DNA of 64,000 nt from Sinotaia quadrata. Lineage: Eukaryota > Mollusca > Gastropoda > Architaenioglossa > Viviparidae. Each line of letters begins with the position of its first letter. Position 1 is the first letter of the stretch. Shown in pieces: positions 23,847-36,665 of this stretch. A program made the position numbers and the translations under genes. The notes beneath the pieces are model-generated. The model had not been told where the DNA came from. It searched no databases and was given only the letters and a program-made list of their open reading frames with translations. The stretch covers positions 48,183,891 through 48,247,890 of the forward strand of contig CM054179.1 of NCBI GenBank assembly GCA_028829895.1, read 5' to 3'.

Positions 23847-24327
23847 TAAGCATCCCCCCACCAAACAGACAGCGTGTTGTGTTGCTATTTAAAGCTAGTT
23901 CAGCCCAAGTAGAAATCCAATATGACGGGTGAAATCAACGAACGCTGGCAATGGACACTAAGGGGAAACAATCAATTAATCAATCACTGAAAGGATCTCT
24001 ACTGCCACAGCACTGTGCAGATATGGATTGTTAAAACCTGTTCTGATTTTCTAAAAAAGAAAAGAAAAAAGAAGAAATTCAAACTGACTATAGTTGTCGT
24101 CTGTTTTGAATTGAGAAATGTAGTCTTTAAGAGTATACGTTAGATATGATGGCATTGCAACGTCAGATTATTTACACGCGAAATTTAGTTGTGAATGATT
24201 GGTTATGTGCTCAATGATTGTTTTGTCTTGTGTGTTTGTGCGAGTGCGTGTTTATACAAGAGCTTACAGTAAGCTGAAAGCATGTGCGTGGCTTGCGCAG
24301 CCAGTCGCCACTTTTGTATCATGTTAT
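23847..24327. other. Unique DNA
   Basis: No feature recognised. Confidence 0.4.
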
Positions 24328-24925
24328 ATAGATGTATACATATTATTTACTCGCCAAGATGTATACTTATTATTTACTCGCCAAGATGTATACATATTAT
24401 TTACTCGCCAAGATGTATACATAATGTTTACTGGCCAGGATGTATACATATTATTTACTCGCCAAGATGTATACATATTTACTCGCCAAGATGTATACAT
24501 AATGTTTACTGGCCAGGATGTATACATATTATTTACTCGCCAAGATGTATACATATTATATACTATCCAAGATGTATACATATTATTTACTCGCCAGGAT
24601 GTATACATATTATTTACTCGCCAAGATGTATACATATTTACTCGCCAAGATGTATACATAATGTTTACTGGCCAGGATGTATACATATTATTTACTCGCC
24701 AAGATGTATACATATTATATACTATCCAAGATGTATACATATTATTTACTCGCCAAGATGTATACATATTATTTACTCGCCAAGATGTATACATATTATT
24801 TACTCGCCAAGATGTATACATATTTACTCGCCAAGATGTATACATATTATTTACTGGCCAGAATATATCATAATGTTTACTGGCCAGGATGTATACATAT
24901 TATTTACTCGTCAAATGTTTCCTTG
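24328..24925. repeat. 27-bp minisatellite with 24-bp variants and higher-order structure, about 22 copies
   Basis: Basic unit gatgtatacatattatttac then tcgccaa. Variants include a 3-bp-deleted unit, a tggccag unit and an actatccaa unit, and they recur in a fixed order. Every unit contains the palindrome atgtatacat. Long apparent proteins on both strands (for example QDVYILFTR repeats) arise only because 27 and 24 are multiples of three. Confidence 0.97.
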
Positions 24926-25229
24926 AAATTGTGATTTATTCATTCAGAGAGAGATAATTCATTTGGCGTTTGTTAAAGGAACTACAAAAGATAACAGTAC
25001 AGTGTGGGAAAAGAAATTGTTATTGTTGATTGTTGTAAAGAAGTTTGGATAATTATGGCTACAACCTCTTCGACAAATCGCATTGACTGTCGTGTTCCGC
25101 TCTTGGAAAGTTCACAACCGTTTTGTCCCGTTCTTGGAATCAGCTTCTGTGGAGAACAATAGATCTAAATTGGTACCTCTATCTTGCTTTCAATGGTAGC
25201 TCTACAACGTATACAATGAACGCTCTATA
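24926..25229. other. Unique DNA
   Basis: Nothing recognised. Confidence 0.4.
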
Positions 25230-26130
25230 ACTTAAACAGTGGTAGGTGGCCCTACTTGACAGTATTTTCTTTACAACGTAAAAAATGGTCAATTCATAAC
25301 TTAAGTGATGATCTCTGTACAACTTACGCACTGATCACTCTATAACTTAAGTAATGATCGCTTTACAACTTTAGACAATTGTCACTATGCAACTTAGGCA
25401 ATAATCACTCAATAACTTAGGTAATGGTCGCTTTACAACTTTAGACGATAGTCGCTATAAAATTTAGGCAATGATTGCTTTACAGCTTAGGCAATGATCG
25501 CTTTACATGTTTAGACAATGGTCACTATACAACTTAGGCAATGATCGCTTTACAGCTTATGCACTGACCTCTCGATAACTTAGGTAATGATCGCTATACA
25601 ACTTAGGCAATGGTCGCTATACAATTTAGGCAATGATCGCTGTGCAAACTAAGTAATAATCAATCTACAATTTAGGCAATGATCACTCTACAACTTAGGC
25701 AGTGATTACACTACAACTTAGGCAATGATCACTCTACAACTTAGGCAGTGATTACTCTACAACTTAGGCAATGACCACTCTACAACTTAGGCAGTGATTA
25801 CATTTGAGGTAGTGGCCCTACTTGACAGTATTACAATTTAATTTAGGCAGTGGTCGCTTTACAAAATAGGCAATGGTTGATGTACAAAGTAATTATTGAC
25901 CGCTGTACAACAGCGTGAAAACGTGAAGCTTGACAATGGTCTCTGTACACCACAGACAGTGGTCATTTTACACCATAGAGAGTGTTCACTGTACACCGCA
26001 AGCATTGCTCGTTGTCTACCGTCGTAGACAGTGGTCGCGATGCAGTATAGTGTGATCATGTTTCTGTTGCATAGACAGAGTGCAGTATATAGACAAAGTT
26101 GATAGTGGTTGCACTATAATGTAGACAGCT
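25230..26130. repeat. Degenerate minisatellite, about 24-bp period, about 35 copies
   Basis: Units around aacttaggcaatgatcact and tacaacttaggcagtgatta repeat throughout. Best conserved at 25340-25800, strongly diverged after 25860. Confidence 0.88.
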
Positions 26131-26254
26131 GAGTGCGCAACAGTTAATAGTAGCTCTATAGCTTACACAATTGGTGTTTAAAAGTAACATACACAAAGTA
26201 TGGTACACCGCAAATAAGTTTTGGTACATCAAACATCAAGTACCCTGCAGCATA

Positions 26255-26375
26255 CGCACACAGACGCATATGCACACCCACACCCTCACACATATATACA
26301 CACACATATGCACACACATGCGCACACACACACACAAACACACGCACACACACACACACACAAACACAAACACTA
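26255..26375. repeat. (CA)n-rich microsatellite
   Basis: CACACG, CACATA and CACA runs with interruptions. Confidence 0.9.
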
Positions 26376-27277
26376 TTCATCAGAATTCGTACCCATTAAA
26401 ACATTACCCGAATCAAAGATTTCGACGCATCATAATGTCTTGCTGCCATGTCCAGAAACATTGACTCTATACTGACAACAGTCTAAATTACATCCATCCG
26501 CAAAATCAACGAAGATTCTTGGAAGTGTGCATTACGCAGAAATAATCAAGCTGTAAGTGATTGCTACGCTTTTGTTAACAAAAGGTCGCTTCTTCTCGCT
26601 AGTTTGCAAAGCTACTCTAAACTGTGCAAAGATACTTTAAAATAAAATGACCTCACACAGAGGCTCAGCAGTGTGCAAAGATACCCTAAATTGACGTCAC
26701 ACTGACATTCGGCAGTCTAGAAATTTAAAGGCTCATTTGTTAGGATTGTATGACGTCATTCATATTTAAGTAGGTACGAGATAAACATACTTTTAATTAT
26801 CATGGGTCGGAACCACTAAATGGTTAATTTAATTAAGTTCCTTATGACTTTGTGATGAATAATCGTTAGCTGGCTCGTTGTATATCTCCGTCAACCCCCC
26901 CACCCCCCCACCCCGACTATTACTAATCATCATCAATTAACATACACCAGATTGCACATACATTACAGTATGAATTTTACACAAAGTGAAGATGGCAAAC
27001 AATTGAACACGAAAATAATGAATAATTAATTAAAGAATTTATGCAAATAAAAAAGCAATTAATTAGTAATCTACAATTTAATCATACAGCTTTTGTTGGT
27101 CGTCCATAAACTAATGAATAATCTAAGACAACACGACAATTTAAGGATGCTCTGTAAGCCCCTAGTGAGTATGCCTCATAAAAAACACAAAACAGAACAG
27201 GGACAGTACACACGTTATAAGGTGAATTTTACATAAAATGAATATGAAAAGGAATGACATGTAGATGAGTAAGCATG
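26376..27277. other. Unique AT-rich DNA
   Basis: Contains gcaaagatac-type duplications at 26610-26690 and a perfect TGACGTCA-like word near 26751. Poly-C runs lie at 26896-26912. No gene recognised. Confidence 0.4.
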
Positions 27278-28205
27278 TAATAAAGAATTTAATAAATAAA
27301 ATACAGAAAATAATCAAATGTTCTTGATTTTGAGCATTTACTCAACAAACCATGAGGAATATTCAAAAATAATCTTCATGAACTCTCGAGACCAAACTCA
27401 AGCTACAATTTCTGCCATGTTGGTGCTTGAATGGAATTCACAGGAATCTGCTTACAGCAGCAAGTTTTATTAGATAACGTTGATGACAACGCTTGATACA
27501 CACCAACGTTATCTAGCAGAGCACAGTAGCCACCATAGTATGAAATGACTAAAGTAAAACAAAATGGCCTGCCTCTGCAAAAGTAGGCATCACTAAATTT
27601 CATTCATATTTCATCTCTAAACTCCTTTCTTCCTTACAAACATTCTCAACTTACAAATCCTGCAACAGTTTCGTGAGCTTGATACACTACTGCATAAGAA
27701 ACATTGCATCTATCAAATTTACAAGTATAATCTATAACATTGTCAAATTAATGAACATAGAAATAATGGTTCAATTACCTAAGCATTCTCCAATTCAAAT
27801 CATAGACCACTAGCAAACATACGAACTATTCTAAGCCCGGTCTTCCTTTATCAGTCAATTAACTTACCATAAGCTAATGATTGCCTTTATGACTGGACTC
27901 GAGTTATGTTCAAATTCAATGTGATTAGAATAAGGTACTTCTTCAAAAAAGAAACTTCCGGTCCATCCCCAATGGATGATTTTCTTATGAACAAGTGTTA
28001 GACTTTTAGTAAAAAAATCTACTCATCAGGTGGAACTGGTTTAGATTGCGTCATGAATTTTCTAGCATATTATCAACTAGAGTTGTTTATTCCAGCTCAG
28101 AAATATTATCATAAGAAATGCCCTAGGTCAGGTCACTTTGACAATTTAACACTTTATATAACAATTAAGTTTTGAAATAGGGATAGACACATTTACTCTG
28201 CCACA
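27278..28205 (+). mobile_element. 1.25-kb interspersed repeat, copy 1 (diverged)
   Basis: Secure homology to copies 3 and 4 runs from about 27860 to 28205. Shared words are aagctaatgattgcc, gtgattagaataagg, ggtccatcc followed by aatggatga, gtggaactggtttagattgc, ctagcatatt and the end block aaatagggatagacac. Further left the match is patchy (gaatttaataaataaaat, actctcgagac), so the left limit is approximate. No reading frame. An inverted repeat (tagataacgttg/caacgttatcta) lies at 27470-27519. Confidence 0.75.
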
Positions 28206-28309
28206 GTTATGAAATTGAAATTTTGAGTGGAGGCGTGTTTTACCCCTGGGACGGATATATGCGGATCAATGTCCGCCCTCGTCTCCAGCACTCGGTCATA
28301 GCTGCTAAA

Positions 28310-28675
28310 ATGTTACATTGTGTTCATCATTTAATATCTATTGTTTTGTACACCCCTCAGGGCATGTTAAACTGTTTCCCTGTGTTCATCAGTTAATATC
28401 TATTGTTTTGTACACCCCCTCAGGGCATGTTAAACTGTTTCCCTGTGTTCATCAGTTAATATCTATTGTTTTGTACACCCCTCAGGGCATGCTAAACTGT
28501 TTCCCTGTGTTCATCAGTTAATATCTATTGTTTTGTACACCCCTCAGGGCATGCTAAACTGTTTCCCTGTGTTCATCAGTTAATATCTATTGTTTTGTAC
28601 ACCCCCAACAGGGCATACTAAAATACTACATTGTTTTTATCATTTAATATCTATTGTTTTGTATATCCGAACATT
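28310..28675. repeat. 62-63-bp minisatellite, about 6 copies
   Basis: Unit includes tgttcatcagttaatatcta and acacccctcagggcatg. Small indels (cccctcag/ccccctcag) break the frame between copies, which argues against coding. Confidence 0.95.
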
Positions 28676-30407
28676 CTGAGTTTTTCTGCTTCTTTCAAAT
28701 AAGACTAAGTGGGGATAATGAAATCAAACATACTTGCAACACATATCACCTAATAAAACACAATATAAACAGGTACAATAGAGAGAAGTCAACAAAAAAT
28801 TAACAATAACCCTTGGACACCGTTGAAGAAGTCTCTTTAAATCATTATAGAACACAAGTGAGCCTATCAACAACTCGCCAGTAACACCACCATCAATAGC
28901 ATCAACACCACCAACAGCAACAACAGTAACAAGACTACATTTCTAAGCAAGGGCTAAAATCTTCAACGCTGACACGAGAGAAGCAGTGCATTGTCAGAAA
29001 GTGTTACTTCTTATTTGATTTATCGCTTCGCGCTCGCTTGGGTGGAGTTCACCGAATGAGCAGAGCTCACCGAGAGCCGACAAGCAGACTCCAAAAGCAT
29101 TCACATTCAAGAGACAAAAAAAATTAATCTGATTTACAAATTGACCGCAGAACAGCCTAGGGCAATATTAATTGTTGCCAATACATTTTATTTCACTAAG
29201 ACAAGGATTCAGGAGAGCGTCGTTCGTATTTTAAAAAAAAACCAAAAAAAAATTTTTGTCTCTCCCAGGGACAGAGAACAATGGATTATGCTGTCGATGA
29301 ATTCTGACATCACCAACTAGAGCTGCAAACGAGAAGCTAACCTGCACAAACGGTCCTTGGAGGGATAGGCATTTGTTTAATCGCAAAATAAATATTGATT
29401 GTTTGACAAAGTACGTCAAATACAGAGGCTCGCAGTCTGAATTTAACTCTTTTAACAAGGTTTGGGGGATAGAAGTGGTTTGAGTAACTGTTTAATATAT
29501 TATATTTTATTTTATCGGTTTAAGAGAGTTATGATTGTCGTTGCGCGATTACATTCAGTTACGAAATGTCACAGTGAAAACTGAGGCAGACGCCTCGCCT
29601 GGAACCCCAGCTCACCAGGCACGAGTTAGAAATGATTAATTAATTAATTAGTCTCGCGTAAAACATAAGTATTTCATCATTTCTAATTGATGTACATATG
29701 AAAGGAATATTTTTATCTCATCAAAACCATTTTATTTTTAGTTCTTTCTAACAATGATTTGAATAATTTGTGGAAAGACTTCTCCAGTCAGAATCTTGAA
29801 ATTGCTGTACGAATAAAGTTAGAGTATAAATTTAATTACTTACGAAGAACACGCTTTTAATTAAATACAAACAATTTTTAATAATACTTTGGCGCAGGAT
29901 TACAACTCACCACCACCACCCCCAATATTAAGAGATCAATTAAAAGTGGAAAACGATGTTATCTCATTCATTTTTTTTCCCCAAACAATTATTCAAAAAT
30001 GAACTTTCATCAGTTCGGAGAATGATCGATCTTGTAAATAATGCAAACAGGAGATCCAGATTTTGGGAGTTGTAGCCCCGAATAAACAAACCAGACGCTT
30101 AGCTCTTCGTTTCGACTCATTTATCACTTCCAGCGTAAAATCGATTATGTTTGGGGAAAAAAAGAAGGAAAAAAACAACAACATAATTTGACAACATAAA
30201 TAAATGTCTATGAAAAGAATAGAGAATAAAAGCAGTCTGAAAGTATTTCGACCATTGGGCTTCTAAAGTACTTGTTCATTACTGCACAATGAAAATGTGT
30301 GTACATCGACAAATGGGCTGTCGTTGTTGAGACAATGACAAAATAGCCAATCAAACCAACTGTCCTTTCGGCGCTGATTATCATCTTTACGCGCATGCAC
30401 ACTCACA
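28676..30407. other. Unique DNA
   Basis: No gene recognised in about 1.7 kb. GC-richer words occur at 29020-29090 (tcgcttcgcgctcgcttggg) and 29580-29660. An inverted pair ttagaaatgat/atcatttctaa lies at about 29626-29685. Confidence 0.4.
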
Positions 30408-30480
30408 CTAACACACATACACATTCACATGCACACACACACTAACACACATACACATACTCATGCACACACACACTCTA
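30408..30480. repeat. CA-rich simple sequence
   Basis: Interrupted CACACA/CATACA run. Confidence 0.8.
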
Positions 30481-31842
30481 CATACTTTTGCCTTCCTAAT
30501 CAAATGAGCTAAAAGAGCAACGGCACACCTGCCTCCTGAATGACATTTAAAAAAAAAAAAGAAGCTATTTATAGATGTGACTTTTTGGAATGAAAGTGAA
30601 CAGAAAGTATATGGGCACCGGTTAAAAGCGGTTCGGTTCACGCTCTTCGCAGACGTGTGAACGGAAGGACGCATGGTTGCCACTGCATGCAAAACTGAAG
30701 TCTTTTTAAAGCGAACGAGAGTTTTCGTTCTTTCGTTTTTAAGGAACTTGTCAGAGGTGATCAGGAAATCTTGCATGATGCGCCAACTGAGGATTACAAT
30801 ACAAAAGTGCCAAGTTAATAGGTGGGACAAATACGAAGGGCAGACAGAGTTGTCTTTCACCAGCGCTGGGCACCTACGCCTTACGCTCACAGTTTTGCTG
30901 TTTGGATGTAACGGTAACATGTATTTTCTGAGTGTTATCTGCAATCAGTAATTATATGATAATAATTTCCTCACAAAGTGATTTCACTTTCATTGAGTCA
31001 AAAACTTTCTAAATTTAGTCCAATAGTCGTCATAAAGTTATCAAACTAAAGGATTGATTTCTATGGACAGACTTTGCTCCCCGCCTAACCCCCTTTTTGT
31101 ACTAATGAATGACACTAGAGCCGTAGATTTTGCAACGATTATTTAAAAAGTAAAGTATGTAGCTTATGTATGAACTCATTTGTATACGCTACTTACATTA
31201 GCATAACGGCATAAACATATACTACTTTATTCATCCACTTTCTCATAGAAGTGGGATTACTTTTTCATCCAAGAAAAGCCCATCTCAGGAAAACGTAAAA
31301 TTAATTCACACTAAAACATTCTCCTGTGAAACACACATTTATTTACTTTCGCTACCGTAAGTGTGTATGACTGCGCGCTTGAAGGTCCACCTAAGAGTGT
31401 GCTTATTTCCCCTGTCTTTAATCTGTCAGCATCTCAGCTACTGACGCTTCATTACAGCAGCGCAAAAACCTAGATCAAGTCCTGCCGGGGGTATTATGAA
31501 AGGCGTGGCACTAGTCAAGTTTAGGAGTTTGATGCAAGCAAATAAACCGGGAGATTGTGTAATATTACTAAAACATTCATTTCCTGTTCAGTAGGCGAAT
31601 GAACTACGTGGAGAAGGATTAATTATGAACTAATTTCTTCGGGGGAGGGGGGGTATTCAAGAACAATGTCATCACAAAATAACATTTGCAGACTTTCTGG
31701 CATTAGACATTTCTTCTTCAAACTGGAACCAACCTCAAATATTTAATAGAATTTGGGGAAATTTTCCATTGGTATTTTTTCATGGATTTTTGTTTTTGAG
31801 AAAAAAGTTCAATCAAATTGTCTTTGATAAATATTGCGTCCA
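30481..31842. other. Unique DNA
   Basis: The minus strand has a 178-codon open frame (30408-30944) of which about 150 codons are non-repetitive, but it shows no domain, signal peptide or splice context and I do not call it a gene. A poly(G) run lies near 31642-31652. Confidence 0.4.
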
Positions 31843-32029
<187 letters not shown>

Positions 32030-32035
<6 letters not shown>

Positions 32036-32205
32036 TAAATTGTTAAATTGTCGAAGTAATCCAAATTGTGATAGTATTTTTGTAAGCATCAGAGTTGGAG
32101 TAAACAACTCAAGTTGAAAATATGCTAGAATATGCTGATACAATCCAAATCAATTCCAACTGTCTTTTATTATCCAAAGGTTAAGATTTACGGGAACGAG
32201 ACCAT
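32030..32205 (-). mobile_element. 1.25-kb interspersed repeat, copy 2 (terminal fragment)
   Basis: Aligns with the end segment of copies 1, 3 and 4: aattgttaaattgtcgaag, gatagtatttttgtaagc, cagagttggagtaaacaac, tatgctaga and gagaccatccaatg. Only about 175 bp remain. The (CTAT)n array stands where the other copies have ctatccctattt. Confidence 0.8.
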
Positions 32206-32589
32206 CCAATGAAATATTTCCAGCAGAATATTCATTAAGTCGTTTCCATTTTTGTTTAACTTTATTTCTAAATTTGTTTAAACTTTTAAATTCGACTTTC
32301 CGTTATCGTCCCGTTACGTCATATGTGTACTAATTGTAGGGACCGCATCCACCATGGGAGTCTGGGAGTTCTGAGTTAGATATTAAATTTTACGTGTTTA
32401 CTCTTGGATTAGATGGCTTGTGACGTGTCTTTTTCATTGTGTGTCCGTGCGTCTATTTGATTATTTGTGCGGCGTGTGTCTTAGTGGGGTTAGTTTCTAG
32501 CGGCAGGCAGGGGAGTAAACCCAACATTCCATTGTTCTCGTCTTTCTCTCTTCCCGTATTCACATGTAATTAACAATCCACCACACTAT
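32206..32589. other. Unique DNA
   Basis: Nothing recognised. Confidence 0.4.
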
Positions 32590-32815
<226 letters not shown>

Positions 32816-33185
32816 ATCTAATTTGTGTCTCTTTTGTATATGTGTTTGTTTATCTATCTGTCAGTTTATCCATATATCTCTTCATCCATCCATGTATTTA
32901 CGTCTCTCGCTCTCTCTCTGTCTCTCTCTCTCTCTCTCTACGTGTGCCTGTAAGTTTTGTTTGTCTGTGTGTATATCTCAATTTGTCTGAGCTCAAATGG
33001 GTTTTTAGTGTTGGAAGTAGTTTTGTAAATAACTGTGATGTCAGTATCTATAACAGGTGAGGAGAGTCAAGATACAACCTTCTCTTATTACCTTCTGAGA
33101 TGATTATCGGCCGCCTATATGGTATGACATGCAATTAAGTGCAAAATGTTGCAGATGAATGTGCTTTTCCCCAGCATCCTTGATT

Positions 33186-33187
<2 letters not shown>
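32816..33187. other. Simple-sequence-rich and unique DNA
   Basis: Contains a TCTC run at 32905-32940. No gene. Confidence 0.5.
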
Positions 33188-33259
<72 letters not shown>

Positions 33260-33281
33260 GTGTGGGTGTGGGTGTGTGTAT

Positions 33282-33370
<89 letters not shown>
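33188..33370. repeat. (GT)n microsatellite, about 180 bp
   Basis: Almost pure GT with a short GTAT/GGGT interruption at 33247-33287. Long enough to be a strong Z-DNA candidate. Frames of Cys-Val or His-Thr are artefacts. Confidence 0.98.
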
Positions 33371-33374
<4 letters not shown>

Positions 33375-34104
33375 ATATACACACTGTGCCTTAAACTGAA
33401 TTGTTCATGTGTACGAAGGATTGCACATATGCATCAATACCCGTACGTCTATTCATCATACCTCGGTTTTCGAGTGAAGAAATTGTTGGGCATACAATTG
33501 CATATATTTTAAGTCTAAAGCATTCACACGTTTTATCGATGCATAGAGCCAAATAATTATTAAACAAATAAAATCCTGTAAGTGCGTATTTGTGTGTACG
33601 TGTGAGAGGTTGTGCGTGCGTATTTGTTTGGGAGTTTTGCTTTATTTGTTATTTCTTTCAATTAATACTATATATCTCGTCTTGTTTCTCTTCGTCGAAT
33701 TTCCAAGAAATATTGTATTAGTTAAGAGAACATTTAGGATTAGACATCATTTTTTGGAAATGGCAATAGAAGAAAAAGAAAGACCAGAATATAAGTTTAA
33801 TACAGATTCAAGCAAAAGGTCAAGAGCAGATAAACAAAAATGTACTTGTATTTTGTCTCATGTTGACGTGGCGAATTTAGCACTGAAATTAATCGCACTG
33901 TTCGCAGTATCATCATCACGGTGGGTTCTTCAAGTAATTCTCTCAAGGTCATTAAGTCAGAAATACCTTTCTCTTTTGATTCACCTGACTATGTAGCTGG
34001 AATGCGGACAAGTGCACGTATATATGGTGACATTGCTCGTACACACCGATCTCTCGAAGTATTCTCCCAACTCTGTGTCAAGTACAATGATTCAGTTTAA
34101 TGTA
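33371..34104. other. Unique DNA
   Basis: A plus-strand open frame at 33592-33996 (134 codons) has one hydrophobic segment (LGVLLYLLFLSI) but no recognisable family; I do not call it. Confidence 0.4.
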
Positions 34105-34385
34105 ATTCTTTCAAAGAAAGCACAACAAACAAACGTCATCTTAAACAATATCGGTAAGAGCACAATACAACAAACGTCATCTTAAACAATATCGGTAAGA
34201 ACACAACACAACAAACAAACGTCATCTTAAACAATATCGGTAAGAACACAACACAACAAACGTCATCTTAAACAATATCGGTAAGAACACAACACAACAA
34301 ACAAACGTCATCTTCAACAATATCGGTAAGAACACAACACAACAAACGTCATCTTGAAACAATATCGGTAAGAACATAAACAAAC
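34105..34385. repeat. Minisatellite with strictly alternating 45- and 41-bp units
   Basis: Unit gtaagaacacaacacaacaa then acgtcatcttaaacaatatcg. Every second unit has an extra acaa, giving an 86-bp dimer repeated three times. Each unit carries acgtcat. Confidence 0.95.
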
Positions 34386-34610
34386 AACAAGCAAAAGCAA
34401 ATGAGAATTGGCAAAATTGATTATTTACATAATTTATACACATTTATTCTTGCTTATGACAAATACACATTTAGCACACACATACATACACACACGCCCT
34501 TGAACAGTAGACAATAATATATTTGTAGAACCATTTACTACACATGCACTTTAGACAATGGACATAATTTAATGTGCATGCAAAATGCATCAACCAGGCA
34601 AACATAAAAA

Positions 34611-34737
<127 letters not shown>

Positions 34738-35155
34738 CTGTATGTCTGTCTAAATAATTTTTATATGTAGAACTTTGAGTGATATTGTTCGTGCGTTTAT
34801 TTATGTGTGTGTGAGTGTGTTGGTGTGTAATGAAAGGAATACATGAAACGTACATTTCTACATACAGGGAGGAGAAGCTCTCTTTATGAGAAATGAACTG
34901 GCAGTCCTGGACACCAATCCCAGAAAAGAACTCGACATGAACTTTGAAATTCAATTATTTTGCGTTAGCTTCAATAGAAAATGAGAAATGTTACATAAAT
35001 CAATGAAATTAAAATTAAAATATTTAATAAAGACTTGTCCGTCGCTGCTATCTGTCAGCTAGAATTTACGAAACATAAATCACTCAAACTCGGTGGGGGT
35101 AGGTGCAGGCGGTGGCAGTGGAAATGTGTCACAGGTACTGCTACTGTAGCACAAA
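34738..35155. other. Unique DNA, GC-richer towards the right
   Basis: From about 35085 the sequence becomes G-rich (tcggtgggggtaggtgcagg) leading into an X-box motif. No gene recognised. Confidence 0.4.
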
Positions 35156-35169
35156 GTTTCTATGGAAAC
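35156..35169. promoter_or_regulatory. Consensus RFX X-box
   Basis: The 14-mer gtttctatggaaac is a perfect match to GTHNYY-AT-RRNAAC, the palindromic site of RFX factors, and lies in a locally GC-rich block (35085-35200) with ggccacggcgtgg beside it. That makes it a better regulatory candidate than an isolated match. Confidence 0.4.
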
Positions 35170-35574
35170 AGGCCACGGCGTGGAAACCGATTGCCACACT
35201 CCAGCAATCTTTTAATTCAGTAAAAATGTCACTTTTGATTTTCACAATACGTCTTCGTGAATAAATAATGGAATTTCAACTTACAATCTTTTTCCGTTAT
35301 GTGTTTTTTGTATTATGTAATTAGTGTAATAGGTTTTGTGTAAATAATACAAGACAAATCCTTTGGCCTCATCTTTGTCTCATTGATAAAAACTTTTTAA
35401 AAATTAATATTGTTTCATTATGCAATCAGAGAGAGAAAGAGAGAGAGTGTGTGCTTGCATAAAAAAGAGTGAGAGAGAGTAAAACTGAGAGAGGGGGATA
35501 CAGAGAGAAAGAATGCGAGAAAGTGAGTGAGATACAAAGCAGAATGATGGAGGTTGAGAGAGAGCGAGTGAGAG
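35170..35574. other. Unique DNA with GA-rich simple sequence
   Basis: GAGA-rich stretch at about 35427-35575. No gene. Confidence 0.5.
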
Positions 35575-35955
35575 GCCATTTTCTTTTGCGCTTAGTGACT
35601 GCATGTATATATGTAAACATCGTTCGCCATTTTTCTGACGCTTAATAACTGCATATATATATACATTTATCTTTGTTTGCCATTTTCTCTGACCGATTAG
35701 TGACTGTCTATTTATATTTAGCAACGTTCGCCATTTTCTCTAACCGATTAGTGACTAGTGACTGCATATATATATTTAGCAACGTTCGCCATTTTCTCTG
35801 ACCGATTAGTGACTGTCTATTTATATTTAGCATCGTTCGCAATTTTCTCTGACCGATTAGTGACTGCATATATATATTTAGCAACGTTCGCCATTTTCTC
35901 TGACGTTTTTTGACTGCCAGTATATATAATATGTACGTAGCATCGTTCGCCATGT
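35575..35955. repeat. About 51-bp minisatellite, 7 copies
   Basis: Units contain gttcgccattttctctgacc and agtgactgcatatatatatt. Spacing varies from 48 to 61 bp through small indels. Confidence 0.92.
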
Positions 35956-36240
35956 AGATATTTGTTCGGATCGTAATATTCTGAGTGCATATTCAACTGT
36001 TCGAGAGTACTTTCAGATCCGCTAAACTTCATAATTTATTTGTATTTATATTCTGTTATTGTTTCTTCAACTATTAAAATTCAAAGATATTTTTATACTA
36101 TAATAAAATGAATTTTGAAGATGCAACAGTTTGGAAAATAGAAGAGAATTATGGCTCTGTTCCAAGTAAACAGACTTCAAGAAATCGAAGGAAACAAATT
36201 GCGCATGATGCAATAAAAATTATTGTATTCGAGAAGAAAA
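35956..36240. other. Unique DNA
   Basis: A 44-codon frame starts at an ATG near 36109 and runs into the next array; it is not supported as a gene. Confidence 0.35.
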
Positions 36241-36665
36241 TTGTTTTATAGGAGGCAATAAGAAATATTGTATTTGACAGGAAACAAATTGATTATGACG
36301 AAATAAGAAATATTACGTCTGAAAGGATACAAGGTGTGTATGACGCAATAAAGGAATATTACGTCTGAAAGGAAACAAGTTGTGCATGACGCACAAAGAA
36401 ATATTACGTCTGAATGGTAACACGTTGTGCACGACGCAAAAAGAAATATTACGTCTGAATGGTAATACGTTGTGCACGACGCAAAAAGAAATATTACGTC
36501 TGAATGGTAACACGTTGTGCACGACGCAAAAAGAAATATTACGTCTGAATGGTAATACGTTGTGCACGACGCAAAAAGAAATATTACGTCTGAAAAGACA
36601 CAAGTTGTGTATGACGCAAAAGGAAATATTACATCTGAAAGGAAACAAGTTGTGTATGACATAAA
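36241..36665. repeat. 45-bp minisatellite, about 9 copies
   Basis: Unit gaaatattacgtctgaatgg then taacacgttgtgcacgacg. Central copies alternate aacacg/aatacg. Because 45 is divisible by three it appears open in one plus frame (KEILRLNGNTLCTTQ) and two minus frames at once, so none is credible. Confidence 0.96.

Noticed and set aside
24199..24934. Long apparent proteins of 173-224 residues on both strands
   Set aside because: They are translations of a 27/24-bp minisatellite; unit lengths divisible by three keep several frames open at once.
30408..30944. 178-codon minus-strand frame
   Set aside because: Longest mainly non-repetitive frame, but it lacks domains, signal peptide or splice context, has an F-run from poly(A/T) and ends in CA-repeat translation. 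Chance is likely in 64 kb.
33592..33996. 134-codon plus-strand frame
   Set aside because: Only one hydrophobic stretch; the start lies in GT-rich simple sequence; no family resemblance.
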